Source: Candidatus Anaerobutyricum stercoripullorum
Lineage (GTDB): Bacteria; Bacillota; Clostridia; Lachnospirales; Lachnospiraceae
DNA length: 10,738 bases
Direction: 5' to 3'
Assembly (NCBI GenBank): GCA_019114885.1
Contig: DXEQ01000221.1
Coordinates: 1 to 10,738, forward strand
Shown here: positions 1 through 6,039 of the stretch, piece after piece
Position numbering within the stretch: the stretch's first letter is position 1
How the letters are laid out: every line of letters begins with the position of its first letter
Made by a program: the position numbers and the translations under genes
Notes under the pieces: model-generated
Database searches by the model: none
What the model was told of the DNA's origin: nothing
The model's input: only the letters and a program-made list of their open reading frames with translations

Positions 1-110
1 ATATTTTCCATCTGCTCTGTTTCCTTTCCTGTCCGGCAGCGCGTTGTATCTCCCGGATAGCCTCTCCGGCACAAACGCGCCGCACGCCTGACACAAGACT
101 CATTTTCATA
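1..110. other. Intergenic, possible start of a further minus-strand gene at the edge
   Basis: No complete gene is visible. On the minus strand an ATG at 11-9 is preceded by a purine-rich AGGAAAGGAAACAGAG stretch. That is close to the leader of the thioesterase gene in this window (AAGGAAAACAGAG before ATG), so a gene may begin here and run out of the window after about three codons. An alternative minus-strand frame is open from an ATG at about 109 to the edge but has no ribosome binding site. Neither can be proved from so few codons. Confidence 0.25.
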
Positions 111-158
111 CAAAAAGGATAAACACAGACGACGATTCTTATCATCTGCATTTATCCT
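111..158 (-). terminator. Rho-independent terminator downstream of the aminotransferase
   Basis: Read on the minus strand, 158-142 (AGGATAAATGCAGATGA) pairs over 17 positions with 132-116, with three G-U wobbles, around a 9-nt loop, and is followed at once by a T run (116-112). On the plus strand the wobbles become C-A mismatches and no T run follows. The hairpin therefore works as a terminator only for minus-strand transcription, which fits the aminotransferase ending at 310. About 150 nt of untranslated 3' tail lies between stop codon and terminator. A small perfect hairpin (TCTCAT, 3-nt loop, ATGAGA; 158-172) abuts it. Confidence 0.75.
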
Positions 159-309
159 CTCATTCTATGAGATGTCTGTCGGTATCCTTTGATATCTTAC
201 AGCAATCCCTCATTTGTTTCAAGTTTTTTCGTAACCATTCTGTCATTCATATATTACGGACAGACCATTCAGGCGGCAAATCGAAGCGTCTGCCTGCACC
301 GTTACCTGC

Positions 310-1599
310 CTAGGCCTCCAGAAGCTTCTCCACAGCCACCAGTTTCACACAGATCACAAACAGCTCCAGAGCCTCCTTAAGCTCGTCCAGTGTCGGCATG
401 GTCGGAGCGATACGGATGTTGGAATCTTTCGGGTCCTTTCCGTAAGGAAATGCGGCGCCGGCCCCTGTGAGCACCAGACCTGCCTCTTTACATCTTGCCA
501 CGATCTTCTTCGCACATCCCTCCATGGCGTCAAAGGAAACAAAATATCCTCCCAACGGATGGCTCCACTGCGCGATCTCCAGCTCAGCAAGCTCTCTTTC
601 CAGTGTGGCGAGCACTTCCTCAAACTTCGGACGGACGATGGCCGCGTGTTTCTTCATATGCTCTTTTAAGCCGTTCACATCTTTGAAGAAACGTACATGG
701 CGGAGCTGATTGATCTTATCCGGTCCGATGGTAGACCACTGCAGCTTGGACTTGATATCCGCGATGTTGGCCGGGGAAGAAGAAAGCGCCGCAACGCCTG
801 CTCCGGCGAATGTCACCTTGGATGTGGAGCAGAACTGATAAACCATATCCGGGTTGCCTGCCTTCTCGCACTCTTCAAGGATGTTGAGCACCTTTGCCTG
901 CTTCTCCTCTTCATCAAATAAGTGGTGTACGCAGTATGCGTTATCCCAGTAGATCCGGAAATCCTTTGCCGCCGGTTTCAGGGCCGCCAGTCTCTTCACT
1001 GTCTCCTCAGAATACACGCTTCCGGTCGGGTTGGCGTATACCGGTACGCACCAGATTCCCTTCACTGCCGGGTCATTGTTCACATATTCTTCCACAGCGT
1101 CCATATCCGGACCGTCCGCAAGAATCGGCACATTGATCAGCTCGATGCCGAACTGCTCCGTCACTGCGAAATGTCTGTCATAACCCGGAACCGGACAGAG
1201 GAACTTCACCTTGTCCAGTCTGGACCACGGCGTGCTGCCCATCACACCGAACAGCTCAGAGCGGGCCACCATATCATACATGATATTGAGACTGGAGTTG
1301 CCTCCCACGATCACCTGAGAAGGATCGACTCCCATCAGATCACCCATCAGCTTCTTTGCCTCCGGGATACCGTCCAGCAGACCATAGTTGCGCACATCGG
1401 TCCCGTCTTCCGCATGCATATCAGAATCGCTGCCCAGCACATCAAGCATCGGCATGGACAAATCCAGCTGCTCCTTGCTTGGCTTACCTCTGGAAATATC
1501 CAGCTTCAGCCCCTTATCCTTCTGACTCTGGTACTCTGCCAGAAGCTCCTTCTGTAAATCCAGTAATTCTTTTCTCGTAAGCTCCTTGTACGGTTTCAT
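310..1599 (-). CDS. PLP-dependent class I aminotransferase (aspartate aminotransferase, class Ic-like)
   Basis: A cytosolic fold-type I transaminase of 429 residues that should move an amino group between an amino acid (probably aspartate or a related substrate) and 2-oxoglutarate. Visible landmarks are the N-terminal SRGKPS segment (36-41), the phosphate-side VGGNSSLNIMYD loop (98-109), NPTG (190-193), the cofactor-stacking DNAY (219-222), the Schiff-base lysine K261 in STSKVTFAG, and the substrate-carboxylate arginine R396 in NIRIAPT. The opening, the NSSLNIMYD loop and the length fit the PF12897-type (class Ic) aspartate aminotransferases better than classical AspC. The start is the ATG at 1599, because AGGAGGT lies 6 nt upstream; the frame stays open to 1755, but that extension is basic and has no ribosome binding site. 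The gene stands alone with its own terminator. Exact substrate is not decidable from sequence. Confidence 0.9.
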   Translation of the reverse strand: MKPYKELTRKELLDLQKELLAEYQSQKDKGLKLDISRGKPSKEQLDLSMPMLDVLGSDSDMHAEDGTDVRNYGLLDGIPEAKKLMGDLMGVDPSQVIVGGNSSLNIMYDMVARSELFGVMGSTPWSRLDKVKFLCPVPGYDRHFAVTEQFGIELINVPILADGPDMDAVEEYVNNDPAVKGIWCVPVYANPTGSVYSEETVKRLAALKPAAKDFRIYWDNAYCVHHLFDEEEKQAKVLNILEECEKAGNPDMVYQFCSTSKVTFAGAGVAALSSSPANIADIKSKLQWSTIGPDKINQLRHVRFFKDVNGLKEHMKKHAAIVRPKFEEVLATLERELAELEIAQWSHPLGGYFVSFDAMEGCAKKIVARCKEAGLVLTGAGAAFPYGKDPKDSNIRIAPTMPTLDELKEALELFVICVKLVAVEKLLEA

Positions 1600-1726
1600 C
1601 CTGATACCTCCTGTATTTTTCAAATATATCTGTCTTTCCTTTTTTATCCTGCAAATGATCCGCGCGCCCGGCGTCTTCCGTCTCCGGCGATGCCTCTTTC
1701 CACGCAGACCGTCAAGCACTTTCCCT

Positions 1727-1755
1727 ATTGTATGCCATTCCTGCATAAAATACAA
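1727..1755 (-). promoter_or_regulatory. Candidate sigma-A promoter for the aminotransferase
   Basis: On the minus strand TTGTAT (1755-1750; 3 of 6 matches to TTGACA) is separated by exactly 17 nt from TACAAT (1732-1727; 5 of 6 matches to TATAAT). Transcription would start near 1719, leaving a leader of about 120 nt. The -35 match is poor, so this is only a candidate. Confidence 0.35.
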
Positions 1756-1905
1756 GCTATTTCTTCATTTTTTTGCCAGAAAAACATTTTCCTCTCTCAG
1801 TTTTTACAAAATCTGAATTATTCTCCTTCTCATCCTTCCAATAATCCCTGTCACCATCCCCCATGCGCCAGTCATCATTTTTGCGGAAACATTTTTCCCG
1901 TCAGG

Positions 1906-1916
1906 CATACTATAAA
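1906..1916 (+). promoter_or_regulatory. -10 element of the Cys/Gly-rich gene, resembling late-sporulation promoters
   Basis: CATACTATA (1906-1914) fits the Bacillus sigma-K -10 consensus CATAnnnTA, and its first eight bases match sigma-E CATACAnT at all but one defined base. An ACA at 1889-1891 lies about 15 nt upstream, near where the sigma-K AC element would sit. The overlapping TATAAA (1911-1916) could be a sigma-A -10, but nothing like TTGACA lies 16-18 nt upstream. The start codon at 1945 would be about 25 nt after the transcription start. Confidence 0.4.
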
Positions 1917-1944
1917 CTGTAAATAAACATTGGAGGTACTCAAC

Positions 1945-2184
1945 ATGAGTGATTTAGCTGCTACAAACTGCCAGGCAAGAAGCAACGGATGTGACGGAGG
2001 CTTTGGCAACTGCCTGTTCCCACTCTTATTACTCTGCTGCTGCGGCAACGGCGGCGGCTTTAGCGGAAACAGCGACGGATGTGGCTACGGATGCGATATC
2101 ATCTGGCTGCTCCTCATCCTCTCCTGCTGCGGATGCGGCAATGGATTCGGCTTCGGCGGCGGCAACAGCTGCTGCTGTGGATGA
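1945..2184 (+). CDS. Small Cys/Gly-rich protein (clostridial 'high-cysteine' family type)
   Basis: A 79-residue protein with 14 cysteines and 20 glycines and almost no charged residues. Cysteines come as CCC (31-33), C46, C50, CCxC (61-64) and CCC (76-78). Two short hydrophobic cores, LFPLLLL (24-30) and IIWLLLIL (52-59), sit between glycine-rich linkers, so the chain looks like two copies of a hydrophobic-stretch plus Cys/Gly unit. Clostridia carry small proteins of this look, often labelled 'chorion class high-cysteine', with no established function; a cross-linked structural role, for example in the spore coat, is my inference. The ATG at 1945 is chosen because GGAGG (1932-1936) lies 8 nt upstream; an in-frame TTG at 1930 overlaps that site and is unlikely. 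The gene appears monocistronic. Confidence 0.75.
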   Translation: MSDLAATNCQARSNGCDGGFGNCLFPLLLLCCCGNGGGFSGNSDGCGYGCDIIWLLLILSCCGCGNGFGFGGGNSCCCG

Positions 2185-2192
2185 GATATGAC

Positions 2193-2208
2193 TCCTGATT
2201 GGTCAGGA
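2193..2208 (+). other. Small perfect hairpin after the Cys/Gly-rich gene
   Basis: TCCTGA-TTGG-TCAGGA forms a six-base-pair stem with a four-base loop 8 nt after the stop codon. It has no T run and may only protect the 3' end of the message. Confidence 0.35.
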
Positions 2209-2231
2209 CTTCACACAGGATAAATGAACGA

Positions 2232-2251
2232 GGGGCCACGGTCGTGGCCCC
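2232..2251. terminator. GC-rich hairpin, possible bidirectional terminator
   Basis: GGGGCCACG (2232-2240) pairs perfectly with CGTGGCCCC (2243-2251), giving an eight- or nine-pair, very stable stem with a two- to four-base loop. Only CCTT follows on the plus strand and TCGTTCATTT on the minus strand, so the T tract is weak both ways. Its place between the stop at 2184 and the convergent AT-rich ORF ending at 2289 suggests transcription termination for one or both. Confidence 0.5.
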
Positions 2252-2288
2252 CCTTCAGAATGTAGACAAAGTTGATGCTGGAGCTATT

Positions 2289-2456
2289 CTATATCACCAT
2301 TGCTTCTAAAAATCCTTTTATTCTTATTTTTACATCTTTATGCAATGTTTCTTTATTATCACATCTGTAAATTATAACTGACTTTCGATATTCACCCCAC
2401 CCAAAGCCACGCCTCCATACAGACAAAAGCACGTGACTCTGGGATATTACTGTCAT
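2289..2456 (-). CDS. Possible small AT-rich ORF or gene relic (55 codons)
   Basis: On the minus strand a frame is open from just after a stop at 2501-2499 to TAG at 2291-2289. From the ATG at 2456 it gives 55 residues, with segments such as SVWRRGFGWGEYRKS and KDVKIRIKGFLEAMVI. The composition looks protein-like (hydrophobic beta-type stretches, charged C-terminal helix). No good ribosome binding site precedes the ATG; a TTG at 2465 has GGAGAG 11 nt upstream and could be the start instead. By my count the 120 bases 2281-2400 are about 28% G+C, far below the flanks, and codons such as ata, aga and aaa dominate. I do not recognise the family. It may be a real small gene, the tail of a decayed larger gene, or chance. 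Confidence 0.3.
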   Translation of the reverse strand: MTVISQSHVLLSVWRRGFGWGEYRKSVIIYRCDNKETLHKDVKIRIKGFLEAMVI

Positions 2457-2529
2457 ATCATACAAAATGATTGCTGTCTCTCCGGATTTCTGCCCGGTTC
2501 ACAAACCGCACATCCGGATGTTCTCCGCT

Positions 2530-2841
2530 TCACCGATTGGCGCACCCGGTTTTCCGACAGCAGGCGGACAGAATGACCGCGCCGAGAAGCGGGCACATTT
2601 TATGATTTTGGCGGCCCGGTTTTCTTACGCCGGCCGCTGCTTTTCCATAGGACCCGGGTTCCATGCCGGCCGCTGCTTTTTTGCAGAATCGATATCCGGC
2701 GCTTCCCGCCTCGGGCCTGTGCGCCCCGCATCCGGCGCAGGCTCCCTGCTGCCGGGTGGGATGCAGGAAGCATTTTGTGCGCATGCAGACCGGGTCGAGT
2801 TCGTAGATGGTGTTTCCTTCCAGAATCAGGTTTTTATTCAT
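2530..2841 (-). CDS. Small cysteine-containing hypothetical protein with an internal repeat
   Basis: A 103-residue protein of unknown function. It opens with a well-formed segment, MNKNLILEGNTIYELDP, then becomes rich in Ala, Gly, Arg, Lys and Cys. Nine cysteines include CMRTKC (19-24), CAGC (35-38) and CC (94-95), which could hold a metal, but no standard zinc-finger spacing is clear. Residues 55-66 and 67-78 are a diverged 12-residue duplication (KAAAG followed by PG), encoded by the 36-bp-period repeat listed separately. The ATG at 2841 is preceded by AAGGAAAG; the frame is open upstream to 2907 without a better start. It is divergent from the 175-residue gene across about 100 bp. The neat N-terminus followed by low-complexity sequence raises the possibility of a frameshifted or degenerating C-terminus. 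Confidence 0.5.
   Translation of the reverse strand: MNKNLILEGNTIYELDPVCMRTKCFLHPTRQQGACAGCGAHRPEAGSAGYRFCKKAAAGMEPGSYGKAAAGVRKPGRQNHKMCPLLGAVILSACCRKTGCANR
2629..2680. repeat. 16-bp direct repeat, 36-bp period
   Basis: GCCGGCCGCTGCTTTT occurs exactly at 2629-2644 and again at 2665-2680. The 36-bp period is a multiple of three and produces the diverged 12-residue duplication in the minus-strand protein 2530-2841. The GCCGGC/CGGCCG core is itself palindromic. Confidence 0.8.
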
Positions 2842-2904
2842 ATCTTTTTCTTTCCTTTCATAGGATGGTGTAGGATTGCAGGGATCTGCGGCTGCACATT
2901 CCTG

Positions 2905-2920
2905 CATAGATTAGTATATG
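2905..2920. promoter_or_regulatory. AT-rich box between divergent genes with sporulation-like -10 motifs
   Basis: CATAGATTA (2905-2913, plus) and CATATACTA (2920-2912, minus) both satisfy the sigma-K -10 pattern CATAnnnTA, and the latter also resembles sigma-E CATACAnT. They face the 175-residue gene and the 103-residue gene respectively. I could not find convincing -35 partners at the right distance, so this is suggestive only. Confidence 0.2.
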
Positions 2921-2943
2921 AAAGTTATTTTAAGGAGGATATT

Positions 2944-3471
2944 ATGAATTCCAATTTATCCGGTCAGGATTCTCCTCTTTCCCGTTTTCTGGAAGATGAT
3001 ACACTGACGATCATGGATGCTGTGATTCCGTACTGTCGGCCGCCTCTGGCGAAGGCGTTGGCAATACAAATGAAGATTCTGGAACTGCAGAAGATCCTGC
3101 GGGGCTTTGAAGACGAACCCCGGCTGAGGGCCTGCGGGTTTGAGGACGCCTCTCCCGATGTGGAGGCGGTACTGCGAACGCTCCGCAGTTCGGTATCGGA
3201 AGAAAAGGCGGCCCAGATTGATTCCATCCTCAGCTTTATACGTTTTTCGAAAATGTATCAAAGCTGGCAGGAGACTGCCAGGAACCATCCGGAACTTATG
3301 CAGCTTCTGCAACAGGGTTTTTCTCAGGCTGGAGACGAGAAAGGGACCGGCCCGGGCAATCCCCTGACCGATCCCTCTTTATTTATGATGCTGCAGGCCG
3401 CCATGAAAAACAACGGCAGCGCCAGCATGAACGAGATGCTGTCCGCTTTCATGAAGGCTCAGCCGCATTGA
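2944..3471 (+). CDS. Helical hypothetical protein with an internal duplication
   Basis: A 175-residue soluble, mostly alpha-helical protein that I cannot name. Residues 24-53 (MDAVIPYCRPPLAKALAIQM at their start) and 73-105 (VEAVLRTLRSSVSEEKAAQI at their start) align at an offset of 49 residues, sharing the [MV][DE]AV opening, an Arg, and the A-x-Q/AQ turn, so the core is probably two copies of a helical hairpin. Residues 106-125 add another amphipathic helix, 128-142 a Gly/Pro linker, and 143-170 a Met-rich helical tail. There is no signal peptide or membrane segment. The start at 2944 has a perfect AAGGAGG 5 nt upstream; the much longer upstream open frame (to 2467) has no such site and reads antisense through the neighbouring gene. 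Its last 23 bp overlap the end of the convergent operon. Confidence 0.7.
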   Translation: MNSNLSGQDSPLSRFLEDDTLTIMDAVIPYCRPPLAKALAIQMKILELQKILRGFEDEPRLRACGFEDASPDVEAVLRTLRSSVSEEKAAQIDSILSFIRFSKMYQSWQETARNHPELMQLLQQGFSQAGDEKGTGPGNPLTDPSLFMMLQAAMKNNGSASMNEMLSAFMKAQPH

Positions 3472-3910
3472 CAACCAGGGACAGTTCGTCCCACAGCCGC
3501 TCCATCTGCCTGCGATAGCGATTCACCTCCATGGTCTCGGCCTTCTCGCCGAAAACCTCGGTGATTCTGATGACAAACTGGTTCCGTTTGATGTGCATCA
3601 GACCCAGACGCTTCTCTTCTTTTTCCTCCGTGTCGCTCACAACTTCCGCCCGTCCCAGCTCCTTCGCCTGCCCGGAAAGCAGGAGGAGGGGGCTGCCCGG
3701 AGAAAGCGTCCCTTTTACCAGTTCTCCCCGGATCAGGAAGCAGAGCAGACTGTTTGGTTCCGGCTCTGCTTCTTCGTAATAAAACAGGAATTCCGCCTCC
3801 TCATGGAGGACGCGCACCTGTTTTTTCCATGGCTCCATAGACTGCTCTTCGGCCATCTCGTAACGTTTTCTGGTGTTTTCTCTGAATCTCTTTATCGCCC
3901 GGATCAGCAT
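3449..3910 (-). CDS. Small beta-barrel-like protein, last gene of the kinase operon
   Basis: A 153-residue protein of unknown function. After a basic N-terminal helix (1-20) and a segment rich in Glu and aromatics (34-50), residues 57-92 (FLIRGELVKGTLSPGSPLLL at their core) follow the pattern of the translation-factor domain-2 beta barrel, in which a strand, an R-G-x-V-x-x-G-x-L-x-x-G turn and further strands are typical. Strands continue at 103-118 and a C-terminal helix (130-145) ends the chain. The likeness is by eye and gives fold, not function; there is no GTPase domain. Its ATG lies inside the end of the upstream gene (ATGCTGA, 7-nt overlap) with GGAGGAG just before it, so translation is probably coupled to the pseudokinase-like protein. 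It ends inside the convergent gene 2944-3471. Confidence 0.75.
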   Translation of the reverse strand: MLIRAIKRFRENTRKRYEMAEEQSMEPWKKQVRVLHEEAEFLFYYEEAEPEPNSLLCFLIRGELVKGTLSPGSPLLLLSGQAKELGRAEVVSDTEEKEEKRLGLMHIKRNQFVIRITEVFGEKAETMEVNRYRRQMERLWDELSLVVNAAEPS

Positions 3911-5355
3911 GATTCTCCTCCCGGCACTGTCCTGTCCGGCGCCACATCCCGCAAGATATCCTCCGGTTCCCGCGCCGTGCCTCTTTCCGGTGCGCCTGCT
4001 TTCCCCGGCGCCATGTTTCTCTGGACGGCGCTTCCGGCGCGTTGCAAAGCTGCGTCATGTTTTCCGACCTTCCGGATCGGACCGACGCCGTCGGCCGGTT
4101 CCTCCATGAGATTTTTCAGGCTCTGGCATGCCTCACACCGGCTGTCCTCCGCTGCCAGCACGTAAAACTCCATACCATGCTGCTGGCAGGCAAAAAGTTT
4201 TGGCAGAGCGGCCCGGAAGATCCGGTCATTTTTCAGGCGGCCATCGGCCAGCACATACATCCGAAACAGATTCCGGCATTGCTTTTCGGACCACCCGTCC
4301 GGCTGCTGCCGCATTTTCTCTTCCATCAGGGCAGCGCCGATGAGCAGCGCTTCCCCGGCGGAATAATCTTTGATCTCCTGTTCGCACTGACAGCGAAATC
4401 CTGCCGGGTGAGCGGCGAATTCTGTGACAGCGATGCTGCCGTTGCCAAACACAAAGGCCTGCTGCCACTCCAGATGGGAAAGCTCTGTCTCCGTCTCCAG
4501 CGCGTCCTGCAGCTGATAGACCATACGGCTCATGATCCGGGCGTCCTCCAGTTCCGTCCGCAGAAGAACGATCATGGAATATAAGGTTCTTCCGGCTCCG
4601 GCGGTATCTCCCTGCCCGTCCGGCTGTGCGGAAGACGCCTGTTCTTCCACTTTTTTCTGCGCTTTCTCGTTCAGTCTCTCCTTTGCCTCCCTGGCAAATG
4701 TTTCCTCCATATGAATACATTGAACAAGAAGCTGTTCCATGGTCTCAAGATCACAGTCCGGCTGATTCGCAAACAGCTGCTTCCATTCCTCCGGCAGCGC
4801 CTTGTAGAAAAGTTCCGAATAATCGGCCTCCGTGAACTTTGGAGGTATCTTTACATTTCCCCTTGTGCTTGCCACAAGAATCTTATAGATCAGGCGGACA
4901 TTCGCCTTTTTCTGCGTCTTTTCATCAAACAGCTCCACATCGCCGAACAGACGCTCATCCTCCGGATACCACTCATAATCCTGTTCATAATGAAGCAGCT
5001 GAAACTTCTCCGGATGGGTGAGATAAACTCTGACCCCGCCGGTCATCAGTTCCGCATAAAAATCTCCGATCTCGATCAGTCCGGGGAAGACGCCCCTTTT
5101 TTGCAGTTCTTTTAAAATGTGAACCACTCCTCCGGCAATGCGGTAAAGAATCAGACAGTCCACATGATTCTCGTCCATTTCCTTCCGGGTAAATAACCTC
5201 TTGAATGAAAGAGCGGACGTTGGAAGCTTCTCCGTCTGATCCGGAAATATCAGTTCCGGTATCTCCTTAAGCTGCCGGATCACCGGATGATTCTGTTCAA
5301 AAAGCTCCTCCTTGGATCCCCGCAGCATTCCTACCGTTTTCCTATCTTCATGCAC
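3904..5355 (-). CDS. Degenerate kinase-like (pseudokinase) protein of the kinase/PP2C/vWA operon
   Basis: A 483-residue protein. Residues 44-196 follow the outline of a protein-kinase C-lobe: an alphaE-like helix (73-88, GGVVHILKELQKRG), a position corresponding to the catalytic loop (90-100, FPGLIEIGDFY) without HRD, and VYLTHPEKFQL (110-120) where DFG would be. No ATP-binding N-lobe is evident, so it is probably catalytically dead. A coiled-coil-prone Glu/Lys segment (206-240) precedes a Gly/Ala linker (243-256) and a second helical domain (257-400) with CxC (322-324). CEAC (407-410) follows, and the tail (418-483) is Gly/Ala/Pro/Arg-rich and probably disordered. The start is GTG at 5355, with GGGAG 9 nt upstream, overlapping the vWA stop by 8 nt. 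It most likely acts as a scaffold or regulator for the kinase and phosphatase encoded upstream; that role is inferred. Confidence 0.7.
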   Translation of the reverse strand: MHEDRKTVGMLRGSKEELFEQNHPVIRQLKEIPELIFPDQTEKLPTSALSFKRLFTRKEMDENHVDCLILYRIAGGVVHILKELQKRGVFPGLIEIGDFYAELMTGGVRVYLTHPEKFQLLHYEQDYEWYPEDERLFGDVELFDEKTQKKANVRLIYKILVASTRGNVKIPPKFTEADYSELFYKALPEEWKQLFANQPDCDLETMEQLLVQCIHMEETFAREAKERLNEKAQKKVEEQASSAQPDGQGDTAGAGRTLYSMIVLLRTELEDARIMSRMVYQLQDALETETELSHLEWQQAFVFGNGSIAVTEFAAHPAGFRCQCEQEIKDYSAGEALLIGAALMEEKMRQQPDGWSEKQCRNLFRMYVLADGRLKNDRIFRAALPKLFACQQHGMEFYVLAAEDSRCEACQSLKNLMEEPADGVGPIRKVGKHDAALQRAGSAVQRNMAPGKAGAPERGTAREPEDILRDVAPDRTVPGGESC

Positions 5356-6028
5356 CGATGGATACTCCCTTCATCAAATCCTTGAGCGGCTTTACAATGT
5401 TATCCAAAAACTCTGTGCTCATCGGTTTCAGAAGCTTCTCAATATCAAGAAACATCGGGGAAGCCTCCTCGTCCAGTTCGCCGTCCGCCTGCATAAAACA
5501 GAAGCGGAAGTCCTCTTCGCTCATTTCCTCCGTGGAGAAAAAGATCACCTGTCCCAGCGGGTTGTCGGTGTATTCCGCGTCATCATTGCTGCCGTAGGCG
5601 TCGGTAAACACGAACAGCGCCCGGTTCCGTCCCTGAAACGGGAACTTCTCAAGAGATTTGGCGATGGCCGTGTGGACAGATTCTTTTCCGTCGTCCCCAC
5701 CGCCGTAAAGCTGCACGCTTTTCAGTTTCTTTAAAAATAATGGAATCTCTCCCGTAAAAAACTCTCCGTTTTCAAAAGAGACCTGCTCTGTCTCCTCACC
5801 CTGCCTCTCATTTCTTATGACCGTAAGCCCCACCATGGGGTATACCTCATATTTGGAGAGGCATTCCAGGAAATGTGCCGCAGCGTAGTAGACCGCCGGA
5901 AATATCGTATACATGGACGCCGTACCGTCCACCACAAAATCAAGATACAGGGTAAAGGCCTGCTCCTTTTCCCTGGCAAACTGCTGCTGTATATCCAGAG
6001 GAATCTCCGGATTCCATCTATCACTCAT
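5348..6028 (-). CDS. von Willebrand factor A (vWA) domain protein, TerY-like
   Basis: A 226-residue cytosolic vWA protein. The metal-ion-dependent adhesion site is visible as DGTAS (34-38, the DxTxS variant of DxSxS) after a hydrophobic strand, GGGDDGKES (109-117), the loop that normally supplies the second metal ligand, and FTDA (141-144) for the third acidic residue. There is no signal peptide or transmembrane segment, so it should bind partner proteins inside the cell in a metal-dependent manner. GAGGAGG lies 5 nt before the ATG, 11 nt after the kinase stop. Cytosolic vWA proteins encoded beside a PP2C phosphatase and a Ser/Thr kinase are the signature of the TerY-P type triad; no TerC or TerD genes are in this window, so involvement in metal or phage stress is not shown. 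Confidence 0.88.
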   Translation of the reverse strand: MSDRWNPEIPLDIQQQFAREKEQAFTLYLDFVVDGTASMYTIFPAVYYAAAHFLECLSKYEVYPMVGLTVIRNERQGEETEQVSFENGEFFTGEIPLFLKKLKSVQLYGGGDDGKESVHTAIAKSLEKFPFQGRNRALFVFTDAYGSNDDAEYTDNPLGQVIFFSTEEMSEEDFRFCFMQADGELDEEASPMFLDIEKLLKPMSTEFLDNIVKPLKDLMKGVSIGA

Positions 6029-6039
6029 AAGCTCCTCCT

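Larger units (their letters stand above)
1600..1944. other. Divergent intergenic region with leaders of both flanking genes
   Basis: This stretch separates the aminotransferase (minus) from the Cys/Gly-rich protein (plus). It holds the Shine-Dalgarno sequences of both genes (AGGAGGT at 1606-1612 read on minus; GGAGG at 1932-1936 on plus) and the two promoter candidates listed separately. If the minus-strand promoter candidate is right, the aminotransferase has a leader of about 120 nt; I see no recognisable riboswitch or T-box in it. The open frames crossing this area have no translation signals. Confidence 0.5.

Noticed and set aside
189..380. A 63-codon plus-strand frame
   Set aside because: It has no ribosome binding site, runs into the antisense of the aminotransferase and ends in Pro/Ser-rich shadow sequence.
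922..1557. A 211-codon open frame on the plus strand
   Set aside because: It is antisense to the aminotransferase; the His/Arg/Gln-rich translation is typical of a shadow frame.
1600..1755. N-terminal extension of the aminotransferase
   Set aside because: The internal ATG at 1599 has a perfect AGGAGGT; the extension is strongly basic, overlaps the candidate promoter and is absent from the family.
2629..2680. Repeats as a CRISPR array
   Set aside because: Only two 16-bp copies with a 20-bp gap lying inside a coding frame; no array and no cas genes.
2467..2943. Long N-terminal extension of the 175-residue protein
   Set aside because: It reads through the divergent 103-residue gene, has Gly/Arg/Ala shadow composition, and the ATG at 2944 has AAGGAGG at ideal spacing.
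4226..4720. A 164-codon minus-strand frame inside the pseudokinase gene
   Set aside because: It is the shifted frame of a gene that is continuous and joined by overlaps to both neighbours; the Arg/Gly-rich translation is a shadow.
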